DNA from: Firm-13 sp037143795
GTDB lineage: Bacteria > Bacillota > Clostridia > Saccharofermentanales > Saccharofermentanaceae
Assembly (NCBI GenBank): GCA_037143795.1
Contig: JBAWXZ010000012.1
Coordinates: forward strand, 51,771 to 115,770
Direction: 5' to 3'
DNA length: 64,000 nucleotides
Shown: one piece after another, positions 26,607 through 34,461 of the stretch
How positions within the stretch are numbered: position 1 is the first letter of the stretch
How the letters are laid out: each line of letters opens with the position of its first letter
Notes under the pieces: model-generated
What the model was told of the DNA's origin: nothing
Database searches by the model: none
What the model saw: the letters and a program-made list of their open reading frames with translations, nothing else
Translations under genes and position numbers: made by a program

Positions 26607-26975
26607 TATCAGAATTTATTTTTCATGTCAGCAATTTCGCTATTCTGGTTGTCCATGGTTGTTGGCAGGTTTATTGGTATATTTATGAGTGGCAAAGAAA
26701 AATCGGGTATTCATTTTTCCCCCCCCCCGATAGTATTTGGCTGCGGACCGGTATGGCCGATGCTGCTTGTACTTGCAGCGAAAGTATTTCCTGACAGAAG
26801 CGGTTCAGCTTATGCTGTCATGATGGTATTCTCAACTGCCGGATATATGATTTTTCCTTTCTTTATGGGTAGTCTGGTAAACAATTTAAACATTACACTC
26901 ATAGGATGCGGTATTTTGTCAGCGATCGTATTTATTCTATCATTTTTGCCTGAGAAATTTGAATTGCATGTTTAA
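26607..26975 (+). pseudogene. C-terminal fragment of an MFS transporter
   Basis: About 120 codons encoding MFS-like membrane segments (NLFFMSAISLFWLSMVVGRF, then VFPDRSGSAYAVMMVFSTAG and ITLIGCGILSAIVFILSFLP). They correspond to the last four or so of twelve helices; the first two thirds are missing and no ribosome site is present. The frame runs through a run of ten C residues, itself a frameshift-prone tract. Upstream sequence belongs to the fragment on the other strand. Confidence 0.65.
26719..26728. repeat. Poly-C tract of ten bases
   Basis: Ten consecutive C residues inside the MFS remnant. A homopolymer of this length is unstable in replication; it could also be a sequencing or assembly artefact. 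Confidence 0.9.
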
Positions 26976-27008
26976 TTCAATTGTTTAATTTGCCTGTATT
27001 CGTTTTCA

Positions 27009-27098
27009 ATGCATTTTAAGCAACTCAGACTTGCGCAAATAACCGAAATGGATGCAAAAAGGAATATTTCTACGATTGAACGTTACGAAAAAGAATAA
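27009..27098 (+). pseudogene. Possible XRE-type helix-turn-helix fragment
   Basis: A 29-codon frame, MHFKQLRLAQITEMDAKRN continuing to STIERYEKE. Both ends resemble an XRE/Cro HTH (opening LKQLRLAQ, closing recognition-helix plus RYEKE), with the middle apparently deleted. Too short for certainty. Confidence 0.3.
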
Positions 27099-27166
27099 AT
27101 TCTAGTTTAGCTGGTGAAAGCAACATCAAGTAAACCTGTGAAACGCTGGATTCGGTAATAAGCACA

Positions 27167-27274
27167 ATGACACTTCTTTTGGGCGGAATTGCCGGCATTT
27201 CACTTCTTGTCGGAGGAATCATTGGCATCCTGGTTTCGTGGGGAATTCCGGCGATTGTGTCAGTAATCGCATAA
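27167..27274 (+). pseudogene. FtsX/MacB-type permease fragment with internal deletion
   Basis: A 35-codon frame, MTLLLGGIAGISLLVGG then IIGILVSWGIPAIVSVIA. The first half matches the penultimate membrane segment of MacB-type ABC permeases and the second half the last one. About 70 residues normally between them are missing, consistent with deletion between the similar GG-containing segments. Confidence 0.5.
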
Positions 27275-27644
27275 ATGAGCTTTGCATGACAGGCAGCAGC
27301 CATGCGAAGCGTTTTACAGATGTTTTTTAGAGAAAATCGAATCCCTGGGAATCCAGATGGTTTACGGCTCCGGAACATTCTTTTATCTACTATCAGATGG
27401 CTGATTACTGCCAAAATGCCAACTTGTGTGGTTTGCTAATTTTGATCAAGTTAAAAAGGACTTGTACTCAACAGCCCCTGTCTTATATCCGTGACAACCA
27501 TAAGGAAAAGCTGAATATAAAATATAGTTTGAATTTATAGATGTCTGTTTCCTGGAAATGTTTGACTGAAATTTAATTATGTTTTCTGAATAGCAGAATA
27601 GGTTTCGAAAAAGAAAGCAAATAACAAAAAATAAGATAACAATA

Positions 27645-27672
27645 TTGACACAATTATTTCTAATGGTATAAT
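27645..27672 (+). promoter_or_regulatory. Consensus sigma-A promoter of the YjbQ-family gene
   Basis: TTGACA at 27645-27650, a 16-base spacer and TATAAT at 27667-27672; both hexamers are perfect. The start codon follows 55 bases later, with TGGAGG as ribosome site. Confidence 0.85.
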
Positions 27673-27727
27673 TAAAGCATAATAATCTTTCCCGTATACT
27701 GAATAACAAAAATATGGAGGAAATACA

Positions 27728-28348
27728 ATGGAATTCAAAGTTTATCAGAAAGAACTGGAATTAGAATCAAGAGGATGGATCCCTACATTTCATGATGTTT
27801 CAAAGGAAGTATTAAGTATTGTCAATGCTTCCGGCGTTAAAAATGGCACTTGTAACATTTCATCGCACCATACCACCTGCTCTGTGATGATTCAAGAGTG
27901 TTCTCATGACATCGACTCATTTGATTTGGAATTTCTTCAGCATGATTTGTTGGACATTATGCGTAAAATGATCCCTGACTTTGCAGAAGAAGGGCAGTAC
28001 CGGCATCCGGGTCCCATCCATTCACAGTTCGGTCGATATGTGAACGAACCCGGCAACTTCACCAGCATGAATACGGATGGACATCTTAGATCCGTGTTTT
28101 TTGGCCGCAGCGAAGTCATGACGGTCAAGGACGGCATTCTGGACGGCGGCGAATTTGCGCATATCTACTTCGTTGACTGGGACCATGTACGTGCACGCAC
28201 CAGACAGCTTAATGTGACTGTAATGGGCACCACAGAGGATGTCGAGGATCGTAAGATCAATGAGGGCAAGGTCATCAATACTCTGCGTAAATTTACAGAA
28301 AAAGAGAAGTCGTATATGGAAGAATATGACCTGCAACTAAAGAGATAA
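27728..28348 (+). CDS. YjbQ/UPF0047 family protein, extended form
   Basis: A 206-residue member of the YjbQ family (secondary thiamine-phosphate synthase activity in vitro; real role unsettled). The His-rich site is clear: NISSHHTTCSVMIQECSHD (about 42-60), RHPGPIHSQFGRY (about 93-105), GHLRSVFFGRSEVMTVKDG, then FVDWDHVRARTRQLNVTV. Typical members have about 130-140 residues. The extra length is mainly around residues 60-120 and a 30-residue charged C-terminal tail. Its own strong promoter and terminator make it a monocistronic gene. Confidence 0.85.
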   Translation: MEFKVYQKELELESRGWIPTFHDVSKEVLSIVNASGVKNGTCNISSHHTTCSVMIQECSHDIDSFDLEFLQHDLLDIMRKMIPDFAEEGQYRHPGPIHSQFGRYVNEPGNFTSMNTDGHLRSVFFGRSEVMTVKDGILDGGEFAHIYFVDWDHVRARTRQLNVTVMGTTEDVEDRKINEGKVINTLRKFTEKEKSYMEEYDLQLKR

Positions 28349-28375
28349 TAGTACAAAGCCTTTGAACAAAATATT

Positions 28376-28424
28376 AAAGCACAAGACCGGATGCCGTATT
28401 ATGCATCTGGTTTTGTGCTTTCTG
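28376..28424 (+). terminator. Intrinsic terminator of the YjbQ-family gene
   Basis: A long stem, AAAGCACAAGACCGGATGC pairing with GCATCTGGTTTTGTGCTTT (a few mismatches), loop CGTATTAT, then TCTGTCTT. It begins 28 bases after the stop codon. Confidence 0.75.
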
Positions 28425-28439
28425 TCTTATGTAAATAGA

Positions 28440-28490
28440 AAAAGCTGCTGCGTCCTGAACAATCTCTGCTCATTTCGCAACAGCTTTTAT
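28440..28490. terminator. Second hairpin, probable terminator
   Basis: AAAAGCTGCTGCG pairs with CGCAACAGCTTTT (one mismatch) followed by ATTTGTT. It lies between the YjbQ-family gene and the convergent isomerase gene and, with A/T tracts on both sides, could stop either transcript. The remainder to 28665 holds nothing recognisable. Confidence 0.5.
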
Positions 28491-28665
28491 TTGTTGACCA
28501 TAATATTCACAGTCAAACAGTTCATACGATCCGAAAGAAGTATACCCTGCGGCGAAGTCTTGAAAAAACGAACTGAAACCGCATCTGCATAAATACCGGG
28601 TCATTCCGCCTCACCACAACGCTGCCGTATATAGTTTCGTAGAATTACCCCCATTGTTTTTGTGA

Positions 28666-29367
28666 TTATTTATGAAGTGCGTCCCACGCTTTGCGGACTG
28701 CACTAATCATTTCATCTATCATCGCTGCTCGGTCCGGAGCTTTAATTACTCCACTGGAAGAGCCAGTAGCCTCAGCCCCGGCATATATTACATCATAGAC
28801 ATCCTGGCCCTTACTGATTCCAGCACCTTGAAGTACAAATATATCCGGGTTTACAGATTTAACAGCATCAATCGAAGCTTCCACATAATTCATATCACTG
28901 GTCTTGCCGGTGCCGATGAGTTCAGATGGCTCTGCAACAATAATATTCGGGGCTAATCGGGCTATCGCGGCTGCTTCATCAATTGAATCAGAACACACAA
29001 TACTGATAAGTCCTACCTCATCAGCACGCCTGATCGACTGATGCAAAACACCAAGAGACAAAGGCTTTTCACAATGATTGAGCATGACACCGACGGCACC
29101 TGCTGCAATCAATGATTCAGGCAGTGTGTCTGCCAAACCACGGCCGGGATATAGGGGATCCATATGAGGTGCAAATACAAAAATACGGTCGGTAGCTTCT
29201 GCGACTCTGCGGATATCTACAATTGGAGTCGTAAATATGATGTCAATATCATATTTCTTTGCCGCTGCATCTGCTGCTTTAGCCAGCTCAAAAACATCAT
29301 CACCATACAAATACGATTTTGGACCTATTTCAAAAAACGGCGGTTTTAATTTTGAACCAAGGAACAT
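28666..29367 (-). CDS. Triosephosphate-isomerase-family sugar-phosphate isomerase
   Basis: A 233-residue TIM homologue of the short (archaeal-like) type. Catalytic His98 lies in LNHCEKP, catalytic Glu146 in AEPSELIGTG and the phosphate loop is GAGISKGQDV. The N-terminus reads LGSKLKPPF: Lys6 can take the place of the catalytic Lys, but the preceding Asn of the usual N-x-K motif is Gly. Divergent TIM paralogues of this type act on C4 sugar phosphates in tetritol pathways, so a substrate other than dihydroxyacetone phosphate is likely. Divergently arranged with an epimerase/SIS-isomerase operon. TGGAGGT precedes the ATG. Confidence 0.83.
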   Translation of the reverse strand: MFLGSKLKPPFFEIGPKSYLYGDDVFELAKAADAAAKKYDIDIIFTTPIVDIRRVAEATDRIFVFAPHMDPLYPGRGLADTLPESLIAAGAVGVMLNHCEKPLSLGVLHQSIRRADEVGLISIVCSDSIDEAAAIARLAPNIIVAEPSELIGTGKTSDMNYVEASIDAVKSVNPDIFVLQGAGISKGQDVYDVIYAGAEATGSSSGVIKAPDRAAMIDEMISAVRKAWDALHK

Positions 29368-29450
29368 GTGTTTACCTCCATTACGTTATTTCTATGTAAG
29401 ATTACTAAATAAAAGGTAATAAGTCAATATGATTTATCTTTTACTTTTTA

Positions 29451-29479
29451 TTGATTTTCTTTAAGAAAAGAATTATGAT
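29451..29479 (+). promoter_or_regulatory. Promoter of the epimerase/SIS/DeoR operon
   Basis: TTGATT at 29451-29456, a 17-base spacer and TATGAT at 29474-29479. The start codon is 28 bases downstream with ATGGAGGT between. The adjoining AT-rich stretch must also hold the leftward isomerase promoter (weak candidate TTGACT on the minus strand). Confidence 0.6.
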
Positions 29480-29506
29480 GTTAAAATAGAGCATGGAGGT
29501 ACAAAT

Positions 29507-30160
29507 ATGATTATTGCACCATCTTTACTGGCAGCTGATGCCGGCCGATATTCCGAAGAAATTTTATCTGTTCAAAACGCAGGAGCAGAATATTTGCATA
29601 TTGATGTTATGGATGGACATTTTGTCCCCAATCTTTCTTTTGGACCCAATATTTTAATGGGGATTCGGAAAGATAGTAATTTGTTCTTAGATGTCCACTT
29701 GATGATTGAACATCCGGCAGATTACTTTCAAGCATTTATTGATGCAGGTGCTGATGGAATAACGATACATGCAGAAGTAAGTGATGATTGGATGTCAATT
29801 CAAAAGGCATGTAAAAGTCAGGGCGTCAGTTTTGGCATATCACTTTGCCCGAAGACATCTTTACGGAGCATCATGAATGTATTGCCTGCCGTTGATATTC
29901 TATTGATTATGGGGATTAATCCAGGGTTTGGGGGGCAAAAACTTTTGCCGGATACCTATGAAAAAATTGAAGAAAGTGTGAAAATACGATCTGAACTGGA
30001 TGCTCATTTTCTGATTAGTATGGACGGTGGAGTTGATCAACAGAATGCTGTACAGCTTGCTTCATCCGGAGTAGATATTCTGGTAGCCGGCAGTGCAGTA
30101 TTTGGAAATATAGATAGAAAAGCAGCAATGATTGGATTGAAAAGTGGAGGAGCAAAATGA
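29507..30160 (+). CDS. Ribulose-phosphate 3-epimerase family protein
   Basis: A 217-residue TIM-barrel epimerase of the Rpe family. The metal and catalytic residues are visible: His and Asp in YLHIDVMDGHFVPN, His in LDVHLMIEHP, Asp in ISMDGGV, with phosphate site VAGSAVFG. Because it sits in a specialised operon with a SIS isomerase and a DeoR regulator, it may act on a rarer ketose phosphate (such as allulose 6-phosphate or a tetrulose phosphate) rather than serve the general pentose pathway. Its stop overlaps the next start by 4 bases (ATGA). Confidence 0.9.
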   Translation: MIIAPSLLAADAGRYSEEILSVQNAGAEYLHIDVMDGHFVPNLSFGPNILMGIRKDSNLFLDVHLMIEHPADYFQAFIDAGADGITIHAEVSDDWMSIQKACKSQGVSFGISLCPKTSLRSIMNVLPAVDILLIMGINPGFGGQKLLPDTYEKIEESVKIRSELDAHFLISMDGGVDQQNAVQLASSGVDILVAGSAVFGNIDRKAAMIGLKSGGAK

Positions 30161-30750
30161 TTATAGAAGGAATGAAAAGGGCAAAAGAAGCATTTCAAAT
30201 TGAGTCCGCATGCCTCGCGGCGGCTTTTGATTATTTAGATGAAAAAGAATTTGCACGGGCAGTGGATGTGTTGGTTCAAGCACAAAGAATCGCAGCTAGC
30301 GGATGCGGACATTCAGGTATTGCCTGTCAGCATTTTGCACATTTGATGTGCTGCATTGAACGGCCGGCACGCTTTATCTCTCCTGCAGAAGCTCTGCATG
30401 GAGCAACAGGATTTATGCACAAGGGTGATGTTATGCTGTTGGCTTCACGTGGCGGAAAAACTAAAGAATTAATACCAATTCTGGATATTTGCAAGATAAA
30501 AGGAGTAACAGTAATTGCAGTAACGGAAAATATGGAGTCACCCCTTGCCAAGGGTTCCGATATAGTACTTGCAATGCATGTTAATCGTGAGACTGACAAA
30601 TATAATAGTCAGGGAACTACCAGTTTTACTGCTATGTCCATAATCTTTGATGCTATTCAGTCTGCCCTGATAGAGGAAACCGGTTATACAAATGACCAAT
30701 TTGCGCTGATTCATCCCGGCGGAGCTGTGGGAGAACGTCTGAACAGCTAA
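30157..30750 (+). CDS. SIS-domain sugar-phosphate isomerase (KdsD/GutQ-like, no CBS)
   Basis: A 197-residue single SIS domain. Hallmarks are SGCGHSGIACQHFAH (about 47-61), LLASRGGKTKEL (phosphate-binding Ser) and FALIHPGGAVGERL at the end, which is diagnostic for the arabinose-5-phosphate isomerase group. The C-terminal CBS pair of KdsD is absent, as in hexulose-6-phosphate isomerase-like enzymes. A ketose/aldose phosphate isomerase role beside the epimerase is likely. Translationally coupled to the epimerase gene. Confidence 0.87.
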   Translation: MIIEGMKRAKEAFQIESACLAAAFDYLDEKEFARAVDVLVQAQRIAASGCGHSGIACQHFAHLMCCIERPARFISPAEALHGATGFMHKGDVMLLASRGGKTKELIPILDICKIKGVTVIAVTENMESPLAKGSDIVLAMHVNRETDKYNSQGTTSFTAMSIIFDAIQSALIEETGYTNDQFALIHPGGAVGERLNS

Positions 30751-30815
30751 ACAATTTTCAGAATTAACCAACACATGATATACTGAATCAACCAGTAAAG
30801 GGAGGCGATACAGGC

Positions 30816-31595
30816 ATGACAAACAATGGACTGAAGATCGATGTACGAAGAAAAAAAATATTAGATTATTTAAGCAGAGATGGTCTGGTGCGTGTATCGC
30901 AGCTTAGTGAAGAACTTGGTGCAACCATGGTTACCATTCGCAGTGATTTGGATGCCCTTGCCCAGGATGGATACTTGGAACGTACTCAGGGCGGCGCGAT
31001 TCAAACCGTGAAGAATTACTATAATTTAGATTTTTTACGCAGCAAACAGACAAATGTTGATCAGAAAAAGGCAATTGCAGTTGCAGCTGCCGGACTTGTC
31101 CGGGATGGTGATACCCTGATGATTAATTCAGGGACAACAACATACTTTACTGCGGTAGAACTAAAAAAATATAAAAATCTGAATATAGTTACCAATTCAA
31201 TATCCGTTGCAATGGAATTGAGTGCACACCCAACTTTTAGAGTGATTCTATTAGGTGGTGATATTAACGCTCAATACTCATTTACGCATGGAAACGATGC
31301 CTTGGAACAGCTGAAAAGATATAAGGCGGATCGTGCGATTTTATCTATGGACGGCATTTCCAGCGAGATAGGACTCACAACGTATCACGCAGAAGAAGCC
31401 ACCATTGACCGCATTATGATGGAGCGTGCCAGGGAAACAATAATCGTTGCGGACAGTACTAAGCTTGGTCATGAAAGTTTTTCCTATGTGGCCGACATCG
31501 AAAAAGTTCAGTACTGGGTAACGGATCGCGCAGCGGATAAGAAATTGCTGGAAGAAATACATAAAAGGGGCGTGGAAGTTACAATAGCACCATAG
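30816..31595 (+). CDS. DeoR-family transcriptional regulator
   Basis: A 259-residue regulator. N-terminal winged helix-turn-helix: RRKKILDYLSRDGLVRVSQL through TIRSDLDALAQDGYLERTQGG. The C-terminal sensor is the DeoR/GlpR sugar-phosphate domain (LMINSGTTTYFTAVEL, NSISVAMEL, VADSTKLG). Expected to control the surrounding operon and the divergent TIM homologue in response to a sugar phosphate. GGGAGGCG precedes the ATG; it follows the SIS gene by 65 bases. Confidence 0.92.
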   Translation: MTNNGLKIDVRRKKILDYLSRDGLVRVSQLSEELGATMVTIRSDLDALAQDGYLERTQGGAIQTVKNYYNLDFLRSKQTNVDQKKAIAVAAAGLVRDGDTLMINSGTTTYFTAVELKKYKNLNIVTNSISVAMELSAHPTFRVILLGGDINAQYSFTHGNDALEQLKRYKADRAILSMDGISSEIGLTTYHAEEATIDRIMMERARETIIVADSTKLGHESFSYVADIEKVQYWVTDRAADKKLLEEIHKRGVEVTIAP

Positions 31596-31645
31596 TGGTT
31601 TGCGGTGGATTAACGAATCCTGCCTGATTATGAAATGAGGAATGT

Positions 31646-32443
31646 GTGATTAGAAAATTGTTAGCGATAGACCTTGACGGAACTGCCGTTTGCGATAACG
31701 GAAAGATTGGCAGCCTGACAAAACAGGCGCTTGCCGCGGCAAGGCAGGAGGGGCATATCGTTTGCTTTGTCACCGGCCGCAGAGATATTGATATGCTTCC
31801 GCTGGGTCAGGATTATCGCTGTGCGGACTATCTGATTTTAAACAATGGCGGGAAAATAACATCCACATTTGACGGAGAAGTGTTGGAGAACGATCTTGTA
31901 GAAAATGAAGACACAAAGAGGCTAATTGAATACTGCCTGCAAAAAGACTATTCATTGCATATATTCAGCGGGATGTACTGGGCAGTCAACAAAATAACTC
32001 CGGATACACAAAAATATAGCAGGGAACTGGGAATCATACCCGAATATTACCGGGATGTTGATGAAGTTTTGTGTGAACGGATAGAAGGATTTACAATGAC
32101 CTCCGAAGGCCGGGATATCGGTGCATTTATTGATGCTGCAGGAATGAATTTGACTTATATTGATTCACAGCCCACATGCATTGATATTATGAAAAAGGGG
32201 ATTTCCAAGTGGAGAGGCGTTCAATCTCTTGCTGAAAAATTGAATATTCCGGTTACCGATACAATTGCCGCGGGAAATTATACAAATGATATAGAAATGC
32301 TGGTAAATGCCGGAGTGGGAGTTGCCGTTCAAAACGCAATTCCCAGTGTTAAAGCTGCGGCCGACTTTGTGACCTTGCTGGACAATAATCACGATCCGGT
32401 TGCCGAGATAGTAATGAAATATATTTTATGCAGGGAAAATTGA
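31646..32443 (+). CDS. Cof-type HAD hydrolase
   Basis: A 265-residue HAD subfamily IIB phosphatase. Motif I is AIDLDGTAV, motif II FVTGRRD, the C2 cap lies about 85-190, the conserved Lys is in MKKGISKWRGV and motif IV is IAAGNYTNDIEML. It probably dephosphorylates a sugar phosphate and could prevent accumulation of intermediates in the operon. Start is GTG at 31646, with ATGAGGAAT upstream. It ends 18 bases before the stop of a convergent amidohydrolase gene, with no clear hairpin between. Confidence 0.88.
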   Translation: MIRKLLAIDLDGTAVCDNGKIGSLTKQALAAARQEGHIVCFVTGRRDIDMLPLGQDYRCADYLILNNGGKITSTFDGEVLENDLVENEDTKRLIEYCLQKDYSLHIFSGMYWAVNKITPDTQKYSRELGIIPEYYRDVDEVLCERIEGFTMTSEGRDIGAFIDAAGMNLTYIDSQPTCIDIMKKGISKWRGVQSLAEKLNIPVTDTIAAGNYTNDIEMLVNAGVGVAVQNAIPSVKAAADFVTLLDNNHDPVAEIVMKYILCREN

Positions 32444-32461
32444 CAGTTGGCTCTTATGGCT

Positions 32462-33472
32462 TTATCCAAACAGCCGGCATGCGTTATTGTAAAAGATATC
32501 TTCCACATCCGAACTCGCTAAATCCAACATATCGCAAGCCTGTCGTACTGCTAACAGGTTTTCCACAATGATCAAATTAGTGTGAAGTGTGTGGTTCGGG
32601 GACATTTTCTCCAGATCATTTTTTTGAATCCAGTAAAATCCGTCAGATAGAGAAATTGCTTTGCCTCGGATTAAGCCGATCGGGTAATCACTGCCCCACA
32701 TGACTTTTTTAACGCCGGCACGCTTGATACATTCAAAGATAGGTGCTGCTTCGCATATTGCCGAAAAATCATACCAGACATTAGGAAAACGGGCAAGAAG
32801 TCGGACAGACTCCAAAGCGGTCCATGCTGCAAAGCTGCGGGCACAATGGGCAAGAATTACGGTGGCATGGGGGTACTTCTCAGCCATCACCTGTATATAT
32901 GCCAGATTTTCCGGGTCTGCCAGAGAACGGTCTTTCATCAAGTGAAGTGTAATGACTAAATGGAGGTCATTTGCAACCTGCCATGCCGACTCAGGAAGGA
33001 ATTCTGCTATTCCTGTATTGGCATGATAGCCTGGCGCGGCATAATAATAGCATTTGAAGCCACAGATTCCGGGGTGAACCAGCATGGATTCCAAGTCTCC
33101 AGTGGTATCGCCTGCAAGAATATAGAGCTCTGCCACATTACCAGGGTTCTTTTCCAATTGCTGCACCATATAGAGATTGGCTGCATCACGGTTTCCAGTG
33201 GCAGGATCAGTCATTGTCGGATCCGGCATGGGAATCATATTTGCCTTCAAAACTGTTGTTTCAGGAATGATATTCCTTAAGTCGGCCCGGTAGGTGTCCA
33301 TGTCGGCTTTCGGCCGGCTGAATGCACCATTCGGAATTGAATTGGCAAAAGGAATATGGGACGCTTCATAGAAATGGGCATGCGCATCAAAAATTTTACC
33401 GGGCAGGAATGTCCGAAGTATCTGTGCTGCATTAAAATCTTCTTCGGAAAATGACAGGTTTTTATAGGACAT
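32462..33472 (-). CDS. Amidohydrolase-2 family metal-dependent hydrolase
   Basis: A 336-residue TIM-barrel amidohydrolase (ACMSD-like family). Metal motif FDAHAHFYE (about 31-39), then LVITLHLM, VILAHCARSF and VMWGSDYPIGL carrying the C-terminal Asp. Members hydrolyse lactones or amides or decarboxylate. Start 33472 is preferred because GAGGTG lies 8 bases upstream; the frame also has a TTG 15 bases earlier. Last gene of the leftward operon led by the sensor kinase. A distant paralogue sits in the divergent operon at 46389, pointing to two hydrolytic steps or related substrates. Confidence 0.83.
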   Translation of the reverse strand: MSYKNLSFSEEDFNAAQILRTFLPGKIFDAHAHFYEASHIPFANSIPNGAFSRPKADMDTYRADLRNIIPETTVLKANMIPMPDPTMTDPATGNRDAANLYMVQQLEKNPGNVAELYILAGDTTGDLESMLVHPGICGFKCYYYAAPGYHANTGIAEFLPESAWQVANDLHLVITLHLMKDRSLADPENLAYIQVMAEKYPHATVILAHCARSFAAWTALESVRLLARFPNVWYDFSAICEAAPIFECIKRAGVKKVMWGSDYPIGLIRGKAISLSDGFYWIQKNDLEKMSPNHTLHTNLIIVENLLAVRQACDMLDLASSDVEDIFYNNACRLFG

Positions 33473-33492
33473 GGGTTTACACCTCAACTTGA

Positions 33493-34431
33493 CTACTTCG
33501 CAGCATTAAACCACGTGCCGGGATTTAAAACTTTAGGATCTACAAGACAAAATGCTTCATGTATGCTATTCATCTGATCGGTGTTCAGCTGAATAGTTTG
33601 GTTGATCAGGTCCGCATTGATGACTACCTGTTCTTCCTTTTCACAGCCCAGCACCAGACAAGTGATGCCTTTGAGAGACATTAGAAAGGACATTGCCAGT
33701 ACAGCAGGGGACAGCCGGAACTCATCACAGAATGCGTGAAAACGGGTTAAGGCAGGCTTGCAGAATGCCATCTGGGATTCCAGGTCTTCCGGCTGTTTAA
33801 AAATCAGTCCCTGTAGAAATGCACTGCGGACAAAAATCATAATTCCCTTGTCGCTTAGCTTTTGGATGCCGCCATTGTCAATCTGAGCCCAGTCGAAAAT
33901 ATTCAGTGGAATCTGGACAGCATCAACTCCGGATTCAGCCAAAACAGAATAGTCATGGCGGGAATAGGCGGAAATTGCACTAAAGCGAATGTCGCCGGAT
34001 TCCTTCAGCTCGTTGAAAACAAGTCTCATATTTTCACGGTCACAGTCATAATCAGCGAAGTCATGCAGCATCAGAACAGGAAGCTGTTTGAGACCAAGAC
34101 GTTGTTTGCAGCCATCGACCTGCTCGCGGACACTCCTGCGCAGACTAGCCAGTGACCTATGATCCAGATGGCTTATTTTTGTTGTTATCAGAGGGGTACT
34201 TTTATCTTTGCGGGTTTTTAACCATTCTCCGATAATCACTTCGGCATCGCCATAATCGTTGGCTGTGTCCAGGCTGTTGACGCCCGTATCCATTGCTTTG
34301 TCGAGGATGGCAAATGCTGATTCACGGGAAGGCTTGCCGCTGTTATTGTTGATGCCGTAGTTCATACCAAGTTGGACGGTGCCCAGAGAAAAGGCGGATA
34401 GATTCAAATCTTTTACACATTGATATTTCAT
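33493..34431 (-). CDS. Aldo/keto reductase
   Basis: A 312-residue NAD(P)H-dependent AKR. The tetrad is visible: Asp and Tyr in LDTANDYGDAE (about 54-64), Lys in ITTKIS and His in LMLHDF. Cofactor-site residues occur near LVLGCEKEEQV. It probably interconverts a keto-sugar or lactone with the SDR next door. GAGGTG precedes the ATG. It is 30 bases after the SDR gene and 20 before the amidohydrolase, inside one operon. Confidence 0.9.
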   Translation of the reverse strand: MKYQCVKDLNLSAFSLGTVQLGMNYGINNNSGKPSRESAFAILDKAMDTGVNSLDTANDYGDAEVIIGEWLKTRKDKSTPLITTKISHLDHRSLASLRRSVREQVDGCKQRLGLKQLPVLMLHDFADYDCDRENMRLVFNELKESGDIRFSAISAYSRHDYSVLAESGVDAVQIPLNIFDWAQIDNGGIQKLSDKGIMIFVRSAFLQGLIFKQPEDLESQMAFCKPALTRFHAFCDEFRLSPAVLAMSFLMSLKGITCLVLGCEKEEQVVINADLINQTIQLNTDQMNSIHEAFCLVDPKVLNPGTWFNAAK

Positions 34432-34461
34432 GGTTTGTTCACCTCTTTTTTTGAGTTGTTT

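Noticed and set aside
27446..27709. An 87-codon minus-strand frame
   Set aside because: AT-rich, overlaps the consensus promoter of the YjbQ-family gene, and has no ribosome site.
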